A DNA stretch of 64,000 nt from Tubiluchus corallicola (taxonomy: Eukaryota; Priapulida; Priapulimorpha; Priapulimorphida; Tubiluchidae), in NCBI GenBank assembly GCA_030141605.1, contig JAQGDQ010000402.1, positions 124,001 to 188,000 on the forward strand, written 5' to 3'. This document shows, piece by piece, positions 42,009 through 54,000 of this stretch. Each line of letters begins with the position of its first letter. Within the stretch, counting starts at the first letter, position 1. A program made the translations under genes and the position numbers. The notes below the pieces were generated by a model that saw nothing but the letters and a program-made list of their open reading frames with translations, ran no database searches and was not told where the DNA came from.

Positions 42009-45000
42009 GTATAAATATTTATTTTTTAAATTGAAGAGTTTTTAAAAAGTAGCAAATGGCATGAGAAAGTGTTTTCTTCTGCCACTGCCAGTGCGTTTCT
42101 TTGGGTCAGATTAGCTGAAGTTCTCTACGTGCTTCTGTTCATCATCAAATATTCCTGAATCTCGACAGTGTCAACAAAATTATTGTAAGCTACATGTAGT
42201 TCTACAACTTTCCAAACCAGAACGCTTGGTTTTTTTTCTTTTAATGTCCAGAGCTGGAGCAATATTAATCCCAAATCCCGGGATCGTGGGTCGACAGTGG
42301 TGTCAAAATGCATCACGTTAACATGAACATTGCATGTATTCCTACAACTTCCCAAACCAAAAGGCTTGGTTTTTTTAATATCCGGAACTGGAGCAATATT
42401 AATCCCAAATTCCAGGATCGGGGTCAACTGTGTCAAAATGCATCACATTAAAGGAAAACCGGACGATTGATTAAACTTAATCACATTTTAGTTTACTATC
42501 TAAAATATACATTTTGTTGTTTGTAAAAGTTAGCAGTTGTTTCTTATATTCGAATAATTTGCTTTGAAAGTTAAATAACGGCAACCGAACACAGGTATTG
42601 CTTATGTCAGAAACTAACCACAGTTTGTGCAATGGTAGGCATCTTCCCTTGCGTGTCAAGCACGTTTGTGTAAGTGTTACTGTTTAACCGTGTGATGTCA
42701 CGAAAATGGGCTCTACGTCATATGATGCAAGAAACTAACATTGCAGTTGGTGATCATGGTTATCACAGTACCGCCTTCTATTTGTCGGCCACGCGAATGT
42801 GACAAAATGGCGCCGTTGCCAATCCTAGTAGATTCACTGAGCCGCGCATAACGAAAATTTAATGAAATTTGAGTATCCGAGGTAACTGTTATTTAACCTA
42901 AGCTTTGGTTTAACTAAGGAATTGTGGTTTTCAATATTTTAGAGCATTCTTTATTCTTAACTAACGTTTACACAATCATCCGGTTTTCCTTTAACATAAA
43001 CGTTGGGTAACGTTCATTATTTAGTGGCTGTTCATTGTTTATAGAGGCCATTCATTATGGTTATAGGCGTAGAATGCAAATTGTTCATGTAGTCAAATAA
43101 CATTAAATGGTAGTCAATTAACATTAAAAGCCTAAACGGAATTTCACTAACCATGTAGTATTTTATCTTATGGACCTATGTGATAAAAATTATGGGAGAT
43201 TTTCATAAGATTGTAAAAAATCGAACATTGGTAGGTAATTTAGTAAAATATTTGAAAAATTATTTTTAACGTATAATTAACTAGACTATAGTTAGTTTCT
43301 AGGACGATGAAATCTATGATAGTTACACTGTAAATTGTTGCAGGAGATGTAAGAAACTTCCCTTGCAGAAAAATCGATATGCCCTTATGTACTATCAAAT
43401 CAAATTGACCCTAACTGCTACGATTTGTTTTTATTACTCGGACCCAGTATCTTTGTTGCTTTTTCTGTTACATAATTTGATGAAAGATAGCAAATCAGCT
43501 TGCTGGTCCAATGTTTTCAGAAATTTTATCTGTCAGTTTTATTGCCGGCGTCTTTTTCTTTTTTTATCTATTTTTTACGACCGCGTTAAACACACAGAAC
43601 TTACACATCATTCGGGAAGAGAGACGGTCCTCAATGACGGTGATCACATTTAACTACTGGTGCTCACTGCTCAGTGAAGGGGTTGAGACTGTAGCAGGGT
43701 AAATATTTCCCCACTGCGCCTTTGTGTTTTACTGGCGGTTTTATGACGCCTGTGAAAAGAAAAAACTCCTTATAAATATTTATTTTCAGTCTTACGATAC
43801 GTGTACCACTGATGCGGGATTCCTAGGTGATGGGGTTAAACTCAGAGTTCAGGAAATTGATGTTTGTCTTGTAGCGGGAAGGCGGGTCGAGTCGGCTGTG
43901 ATAGTTTACTAAGGGAACTAAAAGTGTTTGCTAAGAAATTACTTCTTTTTATTCAAAATTCGTATATGCTTTAAGATTAACGGGCATAAAACGGTATTAA
44001 ATGAAGCATTACTCATTACTGAACAATAACCTTTGTTTATATATTATACAAAACTGGACATTGGACATCAATCAATTAAGATAATATTTTAGCAATTGTG
44101 CTAAAATTATCCTCAAATATGAGGGAGATTTAATAGACCGAGTTTTTGTATTCGCCATGAAGTTCACAGCTGGTATGTAGAAGTGTGTTGTACGCTCTTT
44201 CACCTGTCTAAAAAACGGACATTAAACTTCTGAGTGCTAATTGATATAGATTTGATTGTATAAGCATTTTCTAAATCAAGGTGCAGGCACTATACGATCT
44301 CAACGACGTACATGTTAATGAAAACGTCCAATTTTGTAGGCAATTACTGTAGGGATACACGGACAAGTAGATTTTCCCATAATGAACTTTTGGTGACATT
44401 TAATAGAAAAAAGACTTTTGGCAACCTTGGATTTTCTTCTTTTGCACCAAAATATTGGAACTCTTGCCTCAAAACCTCACAACTGTTTCTACAGTGCAAC
44501 TATTTATAAACGCTTGAAGACACATCTCTAAAAATTATTATGATCAATTCCAACTGTTGTAAACTTCAGTAATGACCAATTTTTTACTGTAATTTCTCTC
44601 TTCTAGACGATTTGTATGTTTTGTGCAAAAGTTTTAATAGTTTTATTAGTGTTACATTTTTTCATTTTCTTAATCGTGCTATTGTAGCTATAATATTTTA
44701 CTATACAGTGCCATTGAAACCGCTTTGCCTGAACGTGCACTTTATAATATTCATTTTATTATTTTATTTAAATATATGTTTTTAAAACTGTAACTGATAT
44801 TTTGACTTCTTTATTTCATTTAAATTTCAAGTAAATTTTTGCTGCATATATTGCAGTATAAACGTAAAGCCAAATTTAAACACGAAATTTGATAAAGAAA
44901 TCAACAGAAGTGTAAAATTACCTACAAAATGCACCATAAATTAAAGTGGTCGGCGCCAGGCGCAGGCTCATTAATATCCTAAGGTTTCATTATGGAAGTA

Positions 45001-48000
45001 GTGTTTGTTCACATTTACCCAGGTATCTACTTTCTACCTGTGAAAAGGCCGACCAGGTAATATAATATGGCTCCACTTAGTGGTATGTCTAATGTGTGTT
45101 TAAACAGCCCTACAAGGTAATTAACATGTGATGAGTAACAAAAAATCACAGTAGTCGTTAACTTTGTACAGGTGCATAAGTTCGTAACTGTTGTCATTCA
45201 TTTGCAGTGGCTGATAGATTTTTGAAGTGCGTAGGTGCGGTACCGGTACGAAAATCATTTAGTTAAAATCTCTGAAGGGTGCGTAAGTTGGAATTTGTTC
45301 TGGGCTAGGTTAGACTGCATTCCTATTTTCAAATGTTTTGCCCGTAGAATGGACAGGTTATACGCATTATAAAGCTGAAGGTTGATCAACTGAACCTGAA
45401 GATTAAAATATGACATCGTTACAATGAAAATGACAGGTGTAATCGCTGACTAGCGACTGTTACATTTTATATGACAATAAAACAAAACAATTGTTTTATG
45501 AATGAAGATGCACAATATTTTTAATAAAACTTGTCCCTTTCAATTTGCAATAAGTTTGAAGTCTTCGGTAGAACTGGGCTTCCAAATGTTGGATGAAACT
45601 TGTCACCTGCGGACAGAGTATAGGTACTTTTATTATTAGAAAGATACAGACTATAATTGGTTCAGTTATAAACACATAGGTACTACTGTTTCAAAACTGT
45701 GACTTAAGACTGTGCCTAACTGTTTAACAATTATGAACCCTGTGTAATCACACTGCTGGCAAACTGCCCTCTAATTTTCAGACAACTCTAGGAAGCACCT
45801 CACTCATCTTGCTCGTTCATGCTTGTACTTTTGTTCCAGCATTAAGAGCCAAGGGATAATGGACTAAATCTCAACTTTATAAGACTTGAAATTACGTTAA
45901 TGTTATTTTTAAGAATTAGGTCCCCAGTTTTCAATCTTTTCATTGACTAGGCCTATATACGAATACATTGTAGCCTACACGTAATCCCGTTTTTTTTGTT
46001 CAGGTACTAATTACGAGATATACTGTATTTAATAAGTTTTGTTTTCTATTTTTGCCTTAAAATTAATTTTGGAAGAAAAGCAGCACTTGACACTCTGTAC
46101 GTGGCTTAAACAGGCAGAAGTTTTTACTTCATACAGGTAGTGTTTTTCAATGAAATTTTCTAAGTGTTTATTTACACATAAGCTTATGACATGAAGCCGT
46201 AACATCTGCATAGCCCATTATTACAGCCATTAGACCAATATATTTTTGATTGTTTTAACTGCCGTTTTTGTTGTGATTCACTGTCATTACAAAACTTGAT
46301 ATTTTTGTCAATTCTTCGCTTTAATATTACTTTTTTTTGGCTCGCTCTTTTGGTTTTGCTGCATGAAAACATTGTACATTATATATTTGAACAAATTGTA
46401 AAATATATGAAAATGTAGATGCTTGGTATTGAAACCGAAGCTTCAGAAAGTGATCCCAGTTCTGAATTCTTGTGAATTTTTATTAAAACTATTAATTTTT
46501 CAGCCTGCAAAAGATGGAAGATAATTTCAAGCTTGATTTCTGAACGATATTTATATTTTCTGCTAAAAGATAGACTAAAAGAAATAAAGGTGGTCTTGCC
46601 TGGGTTTTTGGTGACTAGGAATTCAATTTTAATTTCACGGCAGATGTATTATTCACTTATATTTCCCCAAATGTTTTTGCAATAGTTCGTTGTTGTCATA
46701 TACTGATAATTAGGTTCGACTAATAGATTACTATCTAATTTTGGCATGGCGGCAAACTTCTATAGACGAAACAAAAAAGGTCAGGTCAGTGGTACCAACT
46801 TTAACTGCTATTAATCACGCATTTCTTCTACATCTGTCTTCGGCGCTCATTATTAACAATACACGTTCCACTTCACAACATCCTTCATGGCCCATCTCCT
46901 TTGTCCACTTTGACATTGGCACAAACGGACGTTGTCCATACTCGAAGGTTCAAGTAGGTGATTACTATACATTAACCCACTCATTAACTCTTGTAAACCT
47001 ATGGATGACTGGTCATTTGAATGTCCAGAACATCTTATTGACCACAGTTTCTGCTTTCGGTGTGTTAAAGAAGACCGGTTAAGGGCTCTCATTAATATCC
47101 CTAGGGCAGTTGACTCTGGGTGGAAGGATCTATTCATGTCAACCAAATATGCGGATGGGAATAATTATGATGAGTGGAATTTAAGGAGTTGCAGACAGTA
47201 CCGTTGAAAAATAGATATTCTATATAACCTTAATAAAGTACGACTCGTCATATGGGTAAAATTACAATAGTACCTGTACAAGTCCAACTATAGTTAACTA
47301 ACAAGCCGATTTTAAGTTCAAGATTTAGATAATTTAAAAGTGCTTGGCTTAGTTGATCACACTTAAAGTTAAACTTTTATTTAAGTATTTAAACGCTAGA
47401 GTAGATAGTTATCAGGAGCTGATTTTATTTGAATGAATTAGCACCTCTTAATTGTCTCTTTATTTGAATTATAAAGTTTGTTCTTTCGAAATAATCATGA
47501 ATACAGCTGGGTGAAAAGCGGGAAGAAGGGCTTAGTTTGGAACACATATGGTTTTGGAATAATCGACTTGCCGTTTATTTATGCGGAAATGGTTAAAAAA
47601 AGTCCTCTGAATCATCTCTGACGTACTTGTTTGTTTATTCTTCACTTTTACATTTTTGTACCTGTCATCTACTTTTTTTTATATGCCGGCTACTTGAATT
47701 TGACGATCAACAGATTTCAAAATTTAGTGCAATTCACTTCTAAGAAAGACCGGAATTATTTAGACAAGGTGCACTTCTGACTTCATTTGATGTCATTCGT
47801 ATGAGCGTGCTTCCTGAGTTCCATTGCCATAAAATTGTTTTCCACATACTTTTTAGATTTCTAGCAGAAACTTGGTTAAGCAATAAACATTTTCTGAAGG
47901 ACATGTCGTTGCTCTGATCGTGTGGGCGCGCACAAATCTCAGAAACACAACTTTTATACAAAAACAAAGCACTGCTGAGGAACCTTACACGCCTGTTTAT

Positions 48001-51000
48001 TGAAGCAACACGCCGCATTGAGGCTGCCGGATTTGGCTTCTTTCAACACAGAAGCAAGAGATAACAGACTGGCGTATTTACTTTAAAATTTTGTTGTCAA
48101 CGAATAGAATTAACTGTTCATACCCGTCGCTAATGGATGGTTGTGGTTAGTATCAGTTGGTGTCAGTTCTTCTCAGATTCTAGTGATCAGAGTCATTAAA
48201 ATTTAGAGAATTTTTCCGAGAAATGTATTACAGTTGATCATCACCGAAAACTTTTATCCCATAGCTTCTATTTCAACCTTTAAATAATATGAAACTTCAC
48301 TTTTGGATTTTCCACGCTATTTGAATTAGTCGGAACTCAAAGATCATAATCGTAATAAGCAAACTTAACATGAACATTTTTATTCTTGGACCAGCAAGTG
48401 TTAGACTGTTAAATCTATACCTAATAGCTGTGTGTACTATTTTACAGCTGCTAGGATGCACTATGTTATGAATAAATTTCGTTTTGAGTTGATAAATATT
48501 TGAAGTCGTCATGTTTTGGCCTGTTGCTAGAACTTTGCAACTTACGTTTATGTTTAGTTGCTTTTTTACAAGTACAAAACGGTGTCCAGCACATAACGAC
48601 GGAGCCTACTTATCATGTAGATAATTGTTGCTTAAGACTTACATCATTATCAAGGATAAAATATTTTAAGGTGGGGTACTAAACCACAAGATATTCCTTA
48701 GCCACACTTCAATATGTGTACGTCTTTTATCAGTGAGACATATAGCTAGAACTAAAAGTAGTACGGCAGACTGAACCGCGGAAATGGCGATTTTCCTGAT
48801 AGACACCTATCCATTTAGTAACCATATCACAATAGTTCAACTTCTGTTGGTGACATTTTGCGCAAAATTGATCTGGATCGGTTCGTTTTGAAATATTAAA
48901 GAATTCAAAAATGCAAAATATTTTTCAAATAATTTATCTTGACCTGGCAAATTCATTTTTGCAAAAATACCTTCGTGTTTGCCCTCTGGCAAAGTAAATG
49001 TTCACCATTTTTCTTCTTTTTTTCTAGACTTGCTAAAAGAATGTAGAACACAACAATTCAAGCTGATAGTACATACTACTGCTGTTATGTTTTCTGGGTG
49101 TTGTTTGACTTGTTTCTAAGAACATTATAATTTTCCAACCTGACAAAGACTAAATTTTACATATTTAGAGAAGAATTCTGACGCTGACTTAGAAGTTCAT
49201 TAACGCAAATGAGATGATAAAATTTGCTGCTTCATGGTCTATTATGTCTGGCTGTTGGTTATAAGTTTTACTACACCCCGTGATAGAAACGCCCTTTCCC
49301 TGTAGTAGAGGAATTCCTCGATGACAGAGCGGTATGATTAATCGCGTCGTTTTGAAAATTACTAGTGAAAACAGGATGCATTGTTCTACTAATTTGAGGT
49401 GAATGCCTGCCGTATATCAAACGTTAAACTGTGGCCTTTTGTCGTGGCGGCGTGAGACTGCACAGTTGCCAGTTTCATAAAATGTTTATCTATATGCTAT
49501 ATGGTAAAGCCAGGTTCACATTTGCTCCAGACATCCCATTTACATGTATCAAGAAGCAGCGCCGCTGCCACGTTTTTCTACAAAATGGTAACTAGGATGA
49601 TGGTGTCCATGATGACAAATCACAGTTAATGATTACAAATAAGTGCGTCATTTAGCATAAAGATCGCAGAAGCTTTTTAATTTGTTAAATCTAATATAAC
49701 AAAAAAACGATGATGATAAATACATATTGATTCTCTGCCTGTTTTGATGTACTGTCATTTGATACCAATATAGTGCCATAAATGTTGTTAGTGAATTGAT
49801 AATGGCGATAGCTGTGGTGATGGCGGCAGTGGTGGACGATCGTTAAACGTTGATGTTGACTCGTTGATGACTTCATTGATAACAGTGATAACGTAGGAGA
49901 CAATGCTAGTATATTGTGTTCTAGCTTGCGCTGTTAAAGTGCTCATTCATTGCTTATCACTTTATGAGATTGATTAGACTATGAATAAGTAATTAATCAT
50001 GATTATGTCTGGATTAGAATTATTCTCAATTACACTAGAATTATATTTGCACTGAGCCGAGTCCGTTTATTACCAATGACCGCTCATTGAAGGCTTATTA
50101 ATGATTAGCAAGCACGCAGGACTAGTGCTTCAGCGTACTAGTAACACCACAGCAAAATGTATTAGCTATATCATATTGAAGCGTTTGCCAAACAAGCACC
50201 TTGTAGCTTTTAATATTTTCCAAATTCCTCACTCGCTCTTCCTGAAATAACTTTTAATTGGGAGCGAGACAGCGATGCTGTTGACTTGTTCCAAGGAAAA
50301 ACTGTTCTAAATTTAAGCGGAGCGCGCTGGTTGACTTGTATAAAAGTATAAATTTTAATAAAAGCCCGCAGCGTTTATGGCACGCTAATTGGCAAGACTC
50401 CTTGATGTAGGAAATCTAGGCGTGTTCAACGGATGTCATTATACGTCCTGAATTCGCCAACATGTTTTCTTAATTACGAATCCCAGGCGAGGGCAAATAT
50501 GGTCGAACCGTCCTGTTTGATATGTTAAATAGCACTGACTGAAATCAGAGTCGTAAATATAAATATTTTTGTTTTCATAAAGCGTTGATGAACGTATCGC
50601 GTTGCCAGGGCGCGCTGCATCTTCCGCCATCATCATTAGAACGGTGAATTCCCCTGCTTCCCAGCACGCTAACGACTCAGCCACAACAAACAAATTTGCA
50701 TTAGCACCGTCGGCGTTTAAATAAGCGGCGAGGATTAAAGTGATTTGTGAAGTTTCTTCCTTGAGCTTTATCTTCAACGAGATCCCAGGATCAACGAAGT
50801 TAAACGCTGCTTGGCTTCTTAAGTAGAAGCATATAGCATCCGTGTTTCCACTTCCCTTCGCGTCAATGACATTATCCGGTATTTCCACTCTAGGATATCA
50901 ATTTTGGGATTAGTTTTATTTTCAGCGTTCCAGTTCTCGGGATTGGGATCGCAGTGTCAAAATGTGTCGTCTTAAAATTATTCTCAAGCACATCTATTAC

Positions 51001-54000
51001 ACTTGACGTAAATTGTCATGACTTGATGCAACTTCAGTTTGCATAGCTAAGTCGTATAAATCTACGTAACTTGTAGTTTGAAAAGTCTTATATAGAAGAA
51101 TTCGAATATCAATAGTATTTTATCTTATGTTGTTAAAGGTGTAATAGATGGATATGAAAATGATGTAGCGATTAGTAAGCATTTGAAAACAGACATAAAT
51201 ATAGTAATGAATCTTTTTAACTCCATGCAGTCTGCCGTACATTGCTTAGCTAGTGAAGCATGTGTATTTTGCTGACAGCCTGGGGTTTGAAAACTTGCCT
51301 GGAATCTTTGGATTCATGCTCCGGTTTTGCGACCCATTAATCTCAGATACCTTATTAACAGTATTATAGCACCCAAAAAAAGGTTAAAGTAATACCAGTT
51401 TCAGTTTACCACAGACAAATCGTTCAAAGAGTACTGTGGAAGGTACATATTAGAATGTACTAACATCATAGACAGTGTCGTTTGGTGTTCTGAAAGCGTC
51501 AGTGACTTGGTATTTTGTTTATTTTAAATTAGGTCTTTTTACAGTTTTCACCATATAAATGTTTCATCGGTAATCGATAATAATCGATACATACAGAGTA
51601 GTCGATTATAACTTAGTCGTATTTAGACCATATGCAATGTAAACGTTATAACAGCAATTTGCAAATTTTTGGATGTCATGCTTACACATTTTGTTAGCTA
51701 ATTTTGATCCAAGTGTACGGTGTGGACCTTCATGTAAATATAAGGCTTATTTCTTTGTGCAAAGCCATCTGTTGGAATGTATCAACTACAGACTACATCT
51801 TCCCATGTTTATTGCGTGTCCTTTGCCATTTTTTTGTTTCGGCAGTTATTGCAGCTGTTTGAAACGCCATGCCAGATTTGCCTATCAGTGTTTATGCTTT
51901 TATGAACTTGGGATATTGTATATTCCTGTCTACTGGGTGTAGTAAACTGATTGAACTTTTCACATTATCAGAACTGTAGGTGAGATTTAAGCTTCGGTAG
52001 TAGTACTGACAAGCCACCAGCACGACAAATTGACATTACGTGTACGCCTGCTTGTTTTAGAAAATCATTTTAATTTTCCAAGTTTAAGTGCCGATTTCGC
52101 TTTTGTGAAATTTCCAAGCTTTCTAGGCCTGATAGCTTTGAAATGACTAGTTGATGTAGAAACCCTGCAACTTAGAGTCCCTGTATATATAGTAACTCTA
52201 GTGCAACTAAGCTGCTAGCGACATCTAGCGGGAAAAGTATTGATGAAATTCTTTGTGCAATTTGACTTTTTAACTTTTCGGTTTTGCCGTAGAAGCTTAA
52301 AGACAGTAAGAAATTTAAAAGAACTTGGTAGTAATGATGATGTTCAGACTCGTTCAATCGATTGAGTTTTACAATCTGATAATCAGTGATTAAACTTAAA
52401 CTTTTTTTAAAAAAAAATTGTAGGCCTTTTTTTCCTTACAGAGGAAACATTGAAGCCTATTGTAAAATGGTCTGTCTTGAATTAGCTTAACGAATTTCAA
52501 AATACGACAGGTGTATATTGATTCAAATAACCAATACTGAGTAAATTATAATTCATAATGACTTGTAAACTTATCCCAATTTTTAGGATAAATTTTCATT
52601 TCACAAATAGAGGTCTAACTGTACTGCACATTTGTTCAACTATTTGTATTGATATTAGTATCACCTGTGAAATTAGTTTCCAACTAATAATTGATTAAAA
52701 TTTTCATAATTATTTTAATTGGTCACTTGTTTTCCTTTAAGTTTAGTAAGCAAATTATCATTTTTTGTTACAGTTAGCAGAAGCAGGCAGCGAGTCACTA
52801 CCAACATGGTTACATTTTGACGAACATTCGTGGATGTTACAGGGTGTTCCCGGCCAGTCCGATGTTGGTCACAATTATTTGCTAGTTACAGCCTATAGTG
52901 ATGAAGACGAGGATGCTAAAGACGTGTTCGATGTAGAAGTGCTGCCATCCAGTGGCGAAAACAATGCTATTTTATTAGACAATTCATTACCTTGTGAACA
53001 GGGTGATTTGATGAACCTATTGACTGTTATTTTGGATGCAGATTTCCAAAATTTGTCGCCTGAAAATAAAGTTGGCTTGATAGAGCGAATGAAGTCACAT
53101 GTCAATGTCGCTCACGAATTGATGACGCTAACACCACGTGGAGATCGGAAGTTCTTCGATCCGGCTGCTGTGATGGTCGGTCCAGGGAACATTGGAATGA
53201 ATGTCCCCCTTCACAATGGAGTATTTATTTCATGGCAGGTAATGTGATTTAAAAAATCAAAGCAGATTAAAAAAATTTTTATTAAAAACTATTGCTCTCA
53301 TCTTTTAATCTAAATTCACAGGGATAATTTGTAATTGATTGTGGCTGCTTTTTAATGAATTTTATCTATTTTAGTCATCAGTTTTAAGTGCTGTGCTAGT
53401 TAAAAACAGTTTTTTAAATCACCTTTTGCAAGTCAGCTGGTATTTGTATTTGGACCTTACTGTTCTGCTAAGGATGATACTAGCAAGTCGAAACCTACAG
53501 TTTGAAATGTTTCACGATTTCAAATCTTCAGTAACAATATAGTGGATAGGTAATGAGCAGTGGACAGTGCGCAACTTAACTATAAATGTATTTTTGCAGG
53601 TTGGCTGTGGAAAGAATCCAAGTATTTACACCATCCCAAGTTTATCTATCATAGAAAGTTCTGCACATGATGGTCGACTATCTGACCATCTTGGCTACCC
53701 AGTAGTTGGCTGGTATGTGGGAAATTACAAACCCAATCAAGGTAACAAATAATATCTTAATTTTGATCTAGTGTTGTTAAAAATGAGTTAGGCCCTTGGT
53801 CTCCTCCTGTTTTTTTTCACTTCCATTGTTAGTATTTAGCTAAGCATTTTTAACACAACATAGCTAGAATGTATTCTAATATTTATTAGGCATTGTATCG
53901 ATTTTCAATTACCATTTGAATTTTAGTTAAAATTGGGCAAATCAGAATAGTGATAAAGTGATTTAATTCTCTTTAGAACTAAAATTATTATCTTGGCCAG

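Larger units (their letters stand above)
42995..52773 (+). other. DAG1 intron 1, remainder
   Basis: Intron 1 spans 42009-52773 (10.8 kb). Besides the tandem repeat, MITE, LINE fragment and orphan open frame it is AT-rich with no supported exon. Open frames on both strands at 46.74-47.2 kb overlap and resemble nothing I know. Confidence 0.6.

Noticed and set aside
46741-47207. Overlapping open frames on both strands at 46.7-47.2 kb
   Set aside because: They contradict each other, match no family I know and lack convincing splice sites.
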